NCBI GenBank assembly: GCA_022575985.1
Contig: JAKSXM010000014.1
Location: forward strand, 19,716,001 to 19,780,000
Reading direction: 5' to 3'
Length of the DNA: 64,000 nt
Source: Anagrus nilaparvatae
Lineage: Eukaryota; Arthropoda; Insecta; Hymenoptera; Mymaridae
Below the pieces are notes generated by a model that did no database searches, was not told the DNA's origin, and was given only the letters and a program-made list of their open reading frames with translations. This document shows, one piece after another, positions 22,701-32,159 of the stretch (positions are counted from its first letter, which is position 1; the number at the start of each line of letters is the position of its first letter). The position numbers and the translations under genes were made by a program.

Positions 22701-24790
22701 AAAAACGATTAAAAATTCAAGAAACAAAAATTTCATTCACGATCACGTTGGTTTTTTAACTGAAAATATATTGTTGTCTGCTCGCTGCGCAGTACATACG
22801 TCTCAGATCCTCAAATATGTTTTATTTAACAGCGTGCGTAAAAGTTACTTTTACGCACTGGTGGGGCAACTTTAACGCACTTTTTAAATAAAATTATGTA
22901 TGAAACTTGAAATATAAATGTATATTTTACCAAATGCGATCACAGTCCCTCGGTGCTACGCACCTCGGACCCTGTAATCCTTCGCATTTGGCATATTATA
23001 TCTTTATATCACTTGTTTCATAAATAACTAATATGCATCAAACACAAATTTTAAATACGTCAGACGCTTCACTTTTCGTTCAGTGTATGTTCATAGGAAG
23101 GGGAATCCGAAAAAGTCCCGCTCAGCCTGGGGGGGGGGGTTTGAAAAAGTGACGTTTTTATGGGGGTGGGTGGACTTAGAATATTTTCGATTTAGTGCGC
23201 CAGAAAGATAAGTGTGATAAGGATAATTATCAGTGGCAGCAGTTATAATTTTATAATATAGATAAATCTTAATCTTAATACTCTATATATTTGAAAATTT
23301 ATTCATCTGTCTGTACCCTAATGACTCAAGAACCGCTAAACCAATTGACATGTTTTTGAACTTGATAAAATTTTTAAAAACTTTTAACAAAAATTGAAAT
23401 ATCTCGTGACTATCGAGAAATTTTATGGTCAGAAAACAAAAACATGATTTGTATTTTAAATTAATTTTTTTACAAATTAGTTTATCAAGATTATCATGAA
23501 CAAAAAACTAGAGCCCTTTGAAACAATAGATGATTTTGCATATCCAGAAGTCAAACGCACGATTATTTATTTAAAAATGACTGTATTATTTTCAATTTAT
23601 ATTGTTTCCGCTATAAACTATTAGGACTATAATGAGGCCCCTCTGAAAATTATTGGATAATATTTTATTATGAGGCCTTATGAGTTCTCTAGATTAAAAA
23701 ATACCAAAAAAATTTTTAATCAACAGAAACAGAAATAAATGCTGAGCTCCTCCTCCAACTTTTGCTAGTATACATATGTATATATATTATACTAGGGGGC
23801 TCCAAATTACAACCAGGTTTGTTATAAGTGAACATGTTCCATGCTCGTTGGGTGTGTGAACACAAAAACTGGTTACAAGTTTTTTTCAAAAGTTTGTTAC
23901 ATATCAGGGCTACAAATATGGAGATCAAAATTATATTTTTTTAAAAAATTTTAAATGGAGCGATTTTATAACATTGTGCTTTACGCATGTCCAACTATGA
24001 CTGTATAAAATTGCTTATTGGCGACTTAAAATTATATGACATAAAACTATAATGAAAAAGAGACAAGTTAAAAATATTTGAAAATTTATACATTTATTTA
24101 ATACTTATTGCACTTATTTAATACTTATTACACTTATTACACCTATAACACTTATTTAATTAAAAAATTGCCAATTTATCAATAAGTTTGATTATTTTAA
24201 GTTTAAAATGGTCATTTGGTTTATAGTTTACTTTGGTTTCTTCTCATTAGTATAAAAAATGAATGAGATTAAAAAGTTTGATATTATTTAATAAAAATAT
24301 TTATTTAGGTTCAAAGTTGGATATTATAAGAAGAAAATCCAGTTGTTATAGAAGGACTTCAGCAACAATCGGTCATGTACCAATGACTCATACCGCAATC
24401 GCACCAAGTTCGTGGTCAAAAAACATAAAATTAGCGCCTATTGATGTTTCAAAGTTGCCAAGTAATAAAAAAAGGCGAGTACTTTAATTAAACCTTTTCC
24501 TACAAATTCATACGTAAAATCAAATTAATAAATACAAATTATATCATAAAAATATTAAATTTTTCAGAATAACCAAGACTGCAGAAGCATACCCTCACAG
24601 GAGAAACAAAAACTCATTAAGTCCAATAAATCATACAATTTTACCGAATTCATCAAATAATAACACAGAAATTGATAAAAATTTAGATTTATTAGAAATT
24701 CGTGGTTCTCGAATTGAGACAACTTCTGCGCGATTATATAATAGAAATACAAAATTAAAAACACGTGCTAAAGAAATAGAGGGTAAATAA
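19797..24790 (+). CDS. FAM149B1: FAM149 (DUF3719) family protein, 4 coding exons, 397 aa
   Basis: Exons are 19797-20183, 20269-20686, 24309-24474 and 24568-24790; phases 0, 1 and 2 close exactly and the stop is TAA. Exon 1 has an acidic N-terminus (DDDDDED) and then a segment with an invariant-looking W (QWRN) and the HLR motif (VVHLRVRGKQ), about residues 45-85; HLR is the hallmark of DUF3719. Exon 2 has an amphipathic EEL-rich helix and the RTPIQF region. Exons 3-4 are basic. Vertebrate FAM149B1 acts in primary cilium function, so a ciliary role is inferred. Intron 2 is 3.6 kb and packed with repeats; intron 3 uses a GC donor. The ATG chosen is the first in its frame, since an upstream ATG at 19777 stops at once. 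Exon 4 could also splice on at GTAAAT (24783). The protein is shorter than vertebrate members, so further exons are possible. Confidence 0.8.
20712..21340. mobile_element. Family C element in FAM149 intron 2
   Basis: Left end TTAACATGGAACATGTTCAT with a poly-G region and 'GGACTTAGAATATTTTCGAT'; right end 'GAACATGTTCCATGCTCG' near 21329-21346. The interior has been taken over by the tandem array at 20829-21127. It is non-coding. Confidence 0.65.
20829..21127 (+). repeat. ~25-bp tandem repeat (GGTGCAGAAGTACCTAGGGA)
   Basis: About 11-12 copies of a 25-26-bp unit with the core TTGGTGCAGAAGTACCTAGG, varying at 'GACC/GAGC/GAAC' and 'CTAGG/CTAAA'. It probably expanded from the family C block 'AGGGACTTTTGGTGC'. 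The unit length makes it a likely polymorphic minisatellite. Confidence 0.9.
21989..23085. mobile_element. Foldback element, TIR CACTGAACGAAAAGTGAAG, TA TSD
   Basis: The ends CACTGAACGAAAAGTGAAGC and GCTTCACTTTTCGTTCAGTG are flanked by TA (21987-21988, 23086-23087). The arms match through 'AGCGTCTGACGTATTTAAAA' and 'GATCTGAGACGTATGTACTG', meeting at 22425-22455. The right arm carries an extra block (22822-23030). The CACTG start and TA target group it with the other Tc1/mariner-like MITEs in the window. Confidence 0.88.
22822..23030. mobile_element. ~209-bp insertion in one arm only
   Basis: Compared with the left arm, the right arm is interrupted between 'CAAATATGTT' and 'ATATGCATC'. The insert has inverted flanks ('ATGAAACTTGAAATATAAA' against 'TTATATCACTTGTTTCAT') and a GC-rich core palindrome CCCTCGGTGCTACGCACC. 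It also contains repeated 'TTTACGCAC' and 'TTTAACGCAC'. It arrived after the foldback formed. Confidence 0.7.
23171..24308. other. Remainder of FAM149 intron 2
   Basis: AT-rich intron sequence with one more family C end fragment at 23818-23880 ('GAACATGTTCCATGCTCG'). It ends in a normal TTTATTTAG acceptor at 24308. Confidence 0.5.
24475..24567 (+). other. Putative GC-AG intron of the FAM149 gene
   Basis: Exon 3 in phase 2 requires a splice after AAAAAAAG, where the donor reads AG|GCGAGT. This is a close match to the GC-donor consensus AG|GCAAGT. The acceptor TTTTTCAG is strong. The alternative GT donor four bases later (CGA|GTACTT) puts exon 4 into a frame with a stop after about 30 codons. 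The alternative acceptor at AACCAAG lacks a pyrimidine tract. Confidence 0.65.
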
Positions 24791-24841
24791 GTAAAATTTA
24801 ATTAAAATTAAAAAAATTAATTGAAAAAAATATAAAAATTT

Positions 24842-24847
24842 AATAAA
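24842..24847 (+). promoter_or_regulatory. Candidate poly(A) signal AATAAA for FAM149
   Basis: First AATAAA, about 50 bases after the stop codon, in AT-rich sequence where such hexamers also occur by chance. Confidence 0.4.
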
Positions 24848-25725
24848 AAGAACTTTTAATAGTCATATAAATTAATATTTTTAAATTTCATGATTTTATT
24901 TTAATAAACTAAGATAAAATTTTTAATATTTATTTTTAAACATAAAAATTACATAAAAATATGAAAATTTGTATTTTTAGAAAATAAAAAAAAAATTAAA
25001 TACATAGAGGGACCAATAAAACTTAGCGTAGAGTTATATTTATGAATACTTAGGTTGTAATAATAAATAATTCAAAAAAATATATAGGTATATATAATAA
25101 TATAAGCGTTATATGTGCGCTTGGACATTTCCTACTATTTTCTAAAAGTGTATCATTGTATTTAATCTAAAGGTGGCAATCTTTAACACGCGAGCACGTG
25201 GATTTGCATGTTCTTAAAAAAATAACAATCAAATTTATATATTATGTAAAAAATAAAATATATTATATATATAATAGGTATATTGTTTTTTTGTTAATTT
25301 GATGATATATATAATTATTATTATTTATTATAATATATTTTTGTGCAAATAAATACTCTGCAGGATACCAGAATATAAATATTAATAAATTTGCAAGTTT
25401 GTTATTTAAATTATTTTTTACTATAACACTTATTTTTTTATTGCATTTAGACTTGAAAATTTTCATTTATTATACCTATTTTTAAAATTGCAGGGGGTAA
25501 AAAGCTCAACAATACACTCAAATTAATCTGGAAATTAAAAATCTTTATTTTTTGATGCATGGATTTTCTTTATCGGAAAAGGATTATAATTTTGAATTAA
25601 AAATTTGGCACTAAATGTATTTTCTATTTGAGACAAACAAAGCTCTTTTTGGGTCAAAAAATTAAGTTATTTACAAAGTTTTCAAATTTTATAAATAGAA
25701 TTAGTAAAAAGAAAATTATTTTTTT
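24848..25725. other. AT-rich intergenic region
   Basis: No gene, repeat or RNA recognised. Dense TATA/ATAT runs lie at 25080-25340. Confidence 0.45.
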
Positions 25726-25729
25726 TTAA

Positions 25730-26716
25730 CCCATTAGCGCCTAATCGACCATCCAGGGACAGTTGAATATTTTTATATGAAAGTGAATATTTTGAGCTAA
25801 AAACGTCACCTAGTTGGTTTTTTGGGTCGCTCTTTTCATTTTTGAGGTCCATTTTTACCTACAACCCCTAGGTAAGGAGATATCAACCCCTAAAATAGGG
25901 TAAAATTTACAGAATCTTTTGAAATGTTTAATTACTCGATAAAAAACTTACTAGGCATTGAAATTGATTTTTTCGGTTTTAAAAAAGTTAAACATGAAAA
26001 TATAAGTATTTACAGAAAACTTACCCTATCTGGGGGGTGAATACGGAGGGTTGAGGGGGTGGATTTTACAAGGATTTGAAATTCAAAAATTTTGGACTGG
26101 AAACATCACCTAGTATGTTTTTTGGGTCGCTCTTTTCATTTTTGAGGTTCATTTTCACCTATAACCCCTTGGTAAGGAGGTATCAACCCCTAAAGTAGGG
26201 TAAAATTTACAAAATCTTTTGAAATCTTTATTTACGTGATAAAAAACTTACTAGATATTGAAATTGATTTTTTTGGCTTTAAAAAAGTTAAAAATGAAAA
26301 TATAAGTATTTACAGAAAACTTACCTTATCTGGGGGGTGAATACGGAGGGTTGAGGGGGTGGATTTTACAAGTATTTGAAATTTAAAAATTTTGGACTGG
26401 AAACATCACTTAGTATGTTTTTGGGTCGCTCTTTTCATTTTTGAGGTTCATTTTCACCTACAACCCCTAGGTAAGGAGGTATCAAACCCTAAGGTGGGAT
26501 GAAATTCACAAAATCTTTTGAAATGTTTATTTACGTGATAAAAACTTACTAGGCATTGAAAAAATTGTAGGTAAAAGGGTTGTAGGTAAAAATGGACCTC
26601 AAAAATGAAAAGAGTGATCCTAAAAACCTACTAGGTGATGTTTTTAGCTCAAAATATTCACTTATTCATATAAAAATATTCAACTGTCCCTGGATGGTCG
26701 ATTAGGCGCTAATGGG
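25730..26716. mobile_element. piggyBac-like non-autonomous element, TTAA TSD
   Basis: The ends CCCATTAGCGCCTAATCG and CGATTAGGCGCTAATGGG are flanked by TTAA on both sides (25726-25729, 26717-26720). TTAA targets and TIRs starting with CCC are typical of piggyBac. TIR identity extends about 100 bp ('CATCCAGGGACAGTTGAATA'). The interior holds three diverged tandem copies of a ~300-bp module starting at about 25799, 26100 and 26400 ('TTTTTGGGTCGCTC', 'GAGGTTCATTTTCACC', 'TATCTGGGGGGTGAATACGG'). No transposase frame is present. Confidence 0.9.
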
Positions 26717-26720
26717 TTAA

Positions 26721-27043
26721 TTGGTTCTAAAACTTGTGTTTTCTCACGTACTTTTCATTACTGTAAAAATATATTGCTTAAAAAATATAAACTTGAAATA
26801 TTTCAAACAATTTACTCAAAACTTTGTCATGTGTTCAAAAATTAATTAAAATTCAAAAAAAAAATGTAAATTATCTTTAAATTTCATGATTTTACCACAC
26901 TTGTTTATAATGATCTGTTGTAATATATAATTAAAAATTCAAGCATTTGCTTGAATATCAAGCAATTATTTGAATTTTTAAGCAATATATTTTTACAGTA
27001 TAGTAAACAGTCTTTTATGGGAGTATTTAAGTATATGTACTAA
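26721..27043. other. AT-rich spacer
   Basis: Nothing is recognised except a small inverted 'CAAGCATTTGCTTG' near 26940. Confidence 0.35.
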
Positions 27044-27516
27044 CAAGGGGTGACCGGAACCTTTGGGTCGCCAAATTACAATCTATTGTTATGGATGACT
27101 TTAATATGTTGAAAAAAAACGCCCAAGATACCCTCCGTTTATTTCAACGCTCCTTCTGGGCCTAGTAACGCAGGGCTCAATGTTATGAAATAGGATCTTT
27201 AGAATAATTTTCAAAATGACACTGTAACCTCGCAAATTAACCAAAATCAGAGATTAGGTTACAGAGATATCTCACGGGATAGGAGAGGCTGCGACGATTT
27301 TATTCTACATCGCCGTAACCATCACGTGGTTAATCTCTTTAAAAAGTAATAGAAAGTTTAAAATATTATATGGTAGGGAGCCTGGCGGACCTTATCTCTG
27401 CCAAAATACTTCCGGTTGGTCTCATTTTTTCCGTATAAGTACCATCTTTTAACTCCCGTCAGCCGCAATGCTTCATCACCTATTCTCAGAGCGCTATAGT
27501 CAATAAACCAATAATA
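27044..27516 (+). mobile_element. Family D copy, broken by two later insertions
   Basis: Begins CAAGGGGTGACCGGAAC after TAA and follows the family D arm ('TTGTTATGGATG', 'GGGCCTAGTAACGCAGGGCT', 'GGTTGGTCTCATTTTTT'). It is interrupted at 27248-27400 by a small MITE and stops at 27516, where family B sequence starts. The inverted second half is lost. Confidence 0.7.
27248..27400. mobile_element. 153-bp MITE, TIR CAGAGATTAGG, 7-bp TSD CCAAAAT
   Basis: The ends CAGAGATTAGG and CCTTATCTCTG are flanked by the exact direct repeat CCAAAAT (27241-27247 and 27401-27407). The intact family D element at 3312 reads through this point with one copy, proving an insertion. The CAG start and near-8-bp duplication suggest hAT. 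The interior is unusually GC-rich. Confidence 0.85.
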
Positions 27517-28233
27517 GTTTAATATTTCACCCTTAAAATATCTAAAATTACCCCTAAAAAAGGTGTTTTTGCTATTTTCGTACATTTAACATCCAAGATA
27601 TGCCCATATAGGTTTCGACTTCTTTTTTATAGATAATTAAAATTTAACCCCTAAACTGGCTAAAACTACTCTTAAAAGGGGTGTTTTTGCTGTTTTTGCA
27701 CTTTGAGCGTCCAAAGTACGTGGTTAAATTTTAATTCTTTATGAAAAAGAAGTCAAAATTCTTTTTTAGCGACCCAATAAACCTATATGGTCATATCCTG
27801 GATGCTAAAAGTACGAAAATAGCTAAAACTACCCCTAAAGGGTGAAGTATTGAATATTTATGAAAAAGGAGTCGAAATTCTTGATTAGAGACCCAAAAAA
27901 CCTATATAGGCATATTATGGACGCTAAAAGTATGAAAATAGCTAAAACACCCCCTTGTTGGGGGTAGTTTTAGCCAATTTAGGGGTGAAATTTTAATTAT
28001 TTATGAAAAAGAAGTCGGAATTATTGATCAGCGATCCAAAAAACCCGTATGGTGCAAATCTGAGTGCAATATTAAAAACCCCTTAATTAGTTTTTGCAAA
28101 TTTAAGGGTGATGCCCCAATTTCTCCGCCAAATGACTCCGATTTCCGTGTTCAGCGACCCAAGAAACCTGTAGTAGAACGAATCTGGTGTTCGTCAGTGA
28201 TAATACAACCAAACCCGTATTTTGACTGAAGTA
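27517..28233. mobile_element. Family B copy, left terminus missing
   Basis: Carries several family B modules ('GTGTTTTTGCTATTTT', 'ACTACCCCTAAAGGG', 'GACCCAAAAAACCTATA') in both orientations, and the right end CGTATTTTGACTGAAGTA. The left terminal repeat is not present; family D sequence abuts directly. Confidence 0.65.
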
Positions 28234-29189
28234 CCACCCCTATCCACCTTTTAAGGGTTGTAAATCGGACCAAAATGAATGAGACCTGAATGTATACGAA
28301 GTTTGCTTAAATTTACATAAAAAATATTATTTTCAAACATTTTGCAATAAAATTGGTTACTTTTTTCATTGATTTTTCCAAACATTTCCTAATAATTTCA
28401 CCCCCGTTTTTAGGATATTTTGAAGGGTTGTTGGAGAAAACTAATGTCAGATTCTTAAAGAGTATGAAATTTTATTACAAGGTTGAACTTTTTAGCCACT
28501 TATCTATAAGGAAATATACTTATTGTTGCTCATTTCCTAAACTCTCCGCCCCGGCGTTAATGAGTTAAAAAAGCTCATCAGGGGCCGGAGATATAAGCAA
28601 TTGAAAGTTTGCTTTTTCCGAAAATATCGTTTTTTAACAACTTTAACCGCCTGCAAAATTTTTCTCTGAGCACTTTAAGGGCTGAAAATTTAAGGAAAAC
28701 TTCTTTTGATGTTAAAAAAAAATCCCTGAAAATTTGGGCGATGGTATTGTCTTCGGTTCGTAGATATAAGACTCTGAAAAAGTGGAATAATTGGACCAGT
28801 ATTGACAAATAACTGGTTAAGGGGTCAACAAAAAATTTTTCTTCTACAATATTCGAATAGCCAGGGAAAAATTAGCTCATTTTAAATCTATCATCATTTG
28901 AAGATTTTTTTAAAAATTGTCCAAAAATCCCAGTTTTAGGGTCATTATACAATATTCTAACTTTAAATAACGATAAGTCGCTTAGTTGTCGGTCAAAAAT
29001 GAAAATTTTTTTTTTAAATCTTCGAATTTTTTCCTGGCTATTTGAATATTTACAACAAAAAAACTTTTTATTGCAAAAATTATTTTTTTTTGGAAAATTA
29101 CTTTATAACTTACTTTAGTTTTTCAATGTATTAGGGTAGTTTTTAGCCCAAAAAAATAATTTCTGGAAATACTTTAAATACCAGTTCCA
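28234..29189. other. Repeat-like region with a short inverted pair
   Basis: Inverted 'GAATAGCCAGGGAAAAATT' (28855-28873) and 'TTTTTTCCTGGCTATTTGAA' (about 29027-29046) suggest a decayed foldback. The open frames here (for example 28609-28812) overlap on both strands and have no recognisable protein features. Confidence 0.35.
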
Positions 29190-29430
29190 ATGGCCCAGCT
29201 ATTTGCACCTGAAAAGGTTTTAAATATTGTTTTTTGTTGCTGCCAAACTGTTTGTGAAGTATTATGTGGGTGTAGGAAAAGTGGTATTGAGGATTCTTCT
29301 ACTTGTGTAAATTGTTGCGACCCTATACGTATACTCTATACACTACGAGAATTCAAAACTCAGATGATGAATTCGAAGAAGAAGAAGATAAAATTTTGTG
29401 CAAGGTCAAGAAGGTATACCAGGTGATAAT
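29190..29430 (+). pseudogene. Cys-rich ORF fragment, probable transposon-associated relic
   Basis: An open frame of 78 codons has dense, spaced cysteines: VFCCCQTVC, EVLCGCRKSG, CVNCC. The order CxC...CGCRKSG...CxxC resembles the Cys-rich tails of uncharacterised insect proteins that often travel with transposons. Past 29340 the likely continuation shifts frame (an EEEEDKI stretch), so the copy looks damaged. No intron or partner domain is visible. The function is unknown and a host exon cannot be excluded. Confidence 0.4.
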
Positions 29431-29589
29431 GATATTAACATTAAAGCATTTAAATATGAAACATTTGACTTAAACGTTCTTTTCTAAATATCAAATAAAA
29501 TTTCTTCTTGAGAGAAAAAAACATTTATATAAAATGGTATATTCCAAAATATTTTTATTATAATATTATTTATTCATTATTTTTACTTT

Positions 29590-29840
29590 TTGAAGTTAGA
29601 ATTTAGTTGCCTTAAATATGTACTAGATCCCATAAAAATGAAAATAATTCGGTTTTCTAGAAAAATAAAATTTTAAGGATTAAAAGGGTGAAAAAATGGG
29701 TTTTACACCCCTCTAACTTAATTTTTGACGTTACATTCGGATTCAGCAGCCCAAAAAATCTAGTAGATCCCTTATAAGTTGTAAAAAAGGTTTTTTTAAA
29801 CTTTGCAGGTTAATGTGGGGGGAGGGAATTGGGGCGTATT
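29590..29840. repeat. Family H repeat fragment
   Basis: 'TTTTAAGGATTAAAAGGGTG', 'TTTGACGTTACATTCGGATT' and 'CAGCCCAAAAAATCTAGTAG' match the modules at 11570-12330. Confidence 0.5.
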
Positions 29841-30614
29841 TTCACTCCATTTAAATTGCTGAATTTTTTTTTCTCCGAAATTTTCTTTAGATCATAATAA
29901 TAATGAGTAAACAGTATAAAAATTAATTCTTTAGATCATCCTGAAAAGATTTCACTAGTCTTCGCCTAAAAATATACATTTTCATAGGACTTTTGGCTGG
30001 GTTCACAAGGGAAACCTGACTTATTATAAAAAACAAGCTTCGATATGATTATTCTGAAAAAAAAAGATTGCATTGATATAACGATCTTTTGAAGTATAAT
30101 AATTATAAAACCGGTTACCCTAGAGTGTCAAAGGTTAGGGTTTGGCTCAATGATATCGAACCTTAGTTATACTGAGCTTATTTGATGGGATAAACTATTG
30201 CATTAAATAATATTCTTTCTTTTTTATAATCAATTTATATTCAATTTATGTCGATGTTCTTTTTGAAGACGATAATGAGCACCTTGAATTGATGTAAAGA
30301 TCTTCTGAGGGATAACAAAAAAAATTTTTTATTATAAATTTTATAATTGAACGTATCAAATATTAAAATTAAAAGTACACATTGACCAGAATTGTGTTAG
30401 TATTAGTAAGAGAATTTCCTTAGTACTAAGGAAGCAGCTTATTTTTTTGAAAAAAGACACTGCCACATGTTAAAAGCAGGGGAGAATTTTTTAATTTCTC
30501 TCAGTTCGAGTTTAATTTTTATTCAAGTATAACTCAAACTTTCGGCTTAATTTCATGGGTTATATACGAATATTAAGTGTGATTTTCGTACTGATGAAGC
30601 TTGGTCACACTTAA
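29841..30614. other. AT-rich intergenic region with the left member of a direct repeat
   Basis: The segment 30319-30375 (AAATTTTTTATTATAAATTT then ATAATTGAACGTATCAAATA) is repeated almost exactly at 31468-31525, in the same orientation, about 1.15 kb away. No gene is seen. Confidence 0.5.
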
Positions 30615-31203
30615 GGTCTTACGTACGTCAGGAATTTTACCTATCGGCATCTTTGTCTTACACACATATAAAAGTAAGGATTGCAACTTCAAATAAATAG
30701 AAAAGTTTTTTCAATATTACTTAATTATTACTATTCAAAGCTTAAAAATGAATTTTATTAACTTAATTTTGGCATTAAATAAATTATTTATTATTTAAAT
30801 AATATTATTTAATTATTTATAAAGAAAATAAATAAATAAAAAAATATAATAAATGACTCTACCTCAATAGCAGAATATAACGTTCATTTTTTAGCATTTT
30901 TTTAAGTAAAACCATAAAAAATGACGGTCGATTGTAAATTTTAAGGTCTGTTTTTATTTATTAGGACATTATTTATCAACTCATAAAAAAAAATATCTAA
31001 GTTTTGTATTTTAAATGATTTTTTTTCATTTTTTTAAATTCCCCATAAGAGCCTGTGTTAATTTATTTTTTGTTTATTTATTTTCTCAAAAACTGTTCGG
31101 TTAATTATAAAAAAAAAATACGTGTAAAATTAAATTATATTTACTTCACTTTCTCCAAGTTTTAGCTTTTTTTTTGCATTTTACCTCGGACGTACGTAAG
31201 ACC
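30615..31203. mobile_element. 589-bp MITE, TIR GGTCTTACGTACGTC, TTAA TSD
   Basis: The ends GGTCTTACGTACGTC and GACGTACGTAAGACC are each bordered by TTAA (30611-30614, 31204-31207). TTAA targets are used by piggyBac and Kolobok elements. The interior is AT-rich, is not an extended foldback and has no ORF. The direct repeat at 30319/31468 brackets this element. Confidence 0.82.
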
Positions 31204-31207
31204 TTAA

Positions 31208-31867
31208 AAAAGCTGAAATAACCCATTTTTGCAAAATTTTTTTTGGTAATTTTTTTGGGTAATTTTCATAATTTCAATTTTTATTTATTTATTTTTTTTT
31301 TTATTTTCAATTTTTCCAAATTTTAAAATCAAATTTTCAATAAAAAAGTCGCTTTAGTGAATAACAAACTACTGGGTACGTTAATTCAAAGATATATAGA
31401 TTATATCCACGTATCACAATGTGAGTTTATAGTTATAAATCGAAATGATTTATTATTGGTCCAACAAGGTCGTAAAAAAAAAATTTTTATTATAAATTTT
31501 ATAATTGGACATATCAAATATTAAAACTATTTTTAGATAAAAATGGTCGTACTGAATTTTTAGTAACTTCATATCCTACCAGGAGTAATAAAAACTCAAA
31601 TTATTAGTAACCATATATGATGTAATAATATATTGTTATTCGGAGTAAAAAATTGTAATTTAATTTAATTTTACTGCCTTTTTTTCTTATAAATTTTTGT
31701 TTTCATAGTTGTTAAACTAGATTTTTATTATTCTTACGTATATTTTAGCCATTCAAGATAAAAATTGTTGCTTTTTAATTAATATTCGGGTTTTAAATTT
31801 GATTTTCATACGTTGGAATATTGTTTTAGCTTTATTAACATATATTATGGCCATAATATGTTGAAAT
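31208..31867. other. AT-rich spacer with the right member of the direct repeat
   Basis: 31468-31525 duplicates 30319-30375. No gene is recognised. Confidence 0.45.
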
Positions 31868-32155
31868 TTTTTAACAGGGAGAGGGTAGTTTACGATTTTT
31901 TTCTCCGATGGCGAGAAAACGCATCTTTGCCGGCCTCGCAGCGGCCAGGGACTACATGAGGAAATTTTCAACTTTTTTTTCTTTTTTGTATACAACGCTA
32001 CAGAAATTTTCAAAATTATCCAAAAAGGAGGGACTATTGCAAAATATCCCCAGAAATCCGAGAATCAAATCGTCATATTTGACTTCGCATTTGACCCCCA
32101 TACCTTGATTTTCAAATTTTCAGAGGGTACCTCCTCCCTATAAACATGTTTCACG
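31868..32155. mobile_element. Family C element with GC-rich palindrome
   Basis: Left boundary 'TTTTTTAACAGGGAGAGGGT' and right boundary 'CCTATAAACATGTTTCACG' before TTAAA. Inside is a GC-rich near-palindrome GGCCTCGCAGCGGCC near 31932 next to 'GCGAGAAAACGC', which resembles the cassette at 50655-50830. The open frames on both strands are by-products. Confidence 0.6.
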
Positions 32156-32159
32156 TTAA

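Larger units (their letters stand above)
21536..23170. mobile_element. Family C element split by a foldback insertion
   Basis: The left part (21536-21986) has 'GGGAGAGGTACCCC', poly-G and 'TTTAAGGACTTCGAATATTG' blocks and reaches 'CCTTTTAACGTGGAA'. The sequence resumes after the insertion at 23088 with 'TGTTCATAGGAAGGGG', poly-G and 'GGACTTAGAATATTTTCGAT'. Joining the two flanks across the TA duplication gives a normal family C end. Two C copies may meet here. Confidence 0.6.

Noticed and set aside
24478..24567. Alternative FAM149 intron with GT donor at CGA|GTACTT
   Set aside because: It would put exon 4 in a frame with a stop after about 30 codons, whereas the GC donor gives an uninterrupted 74-codon exon. 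Kept only as a possible minor splice form.
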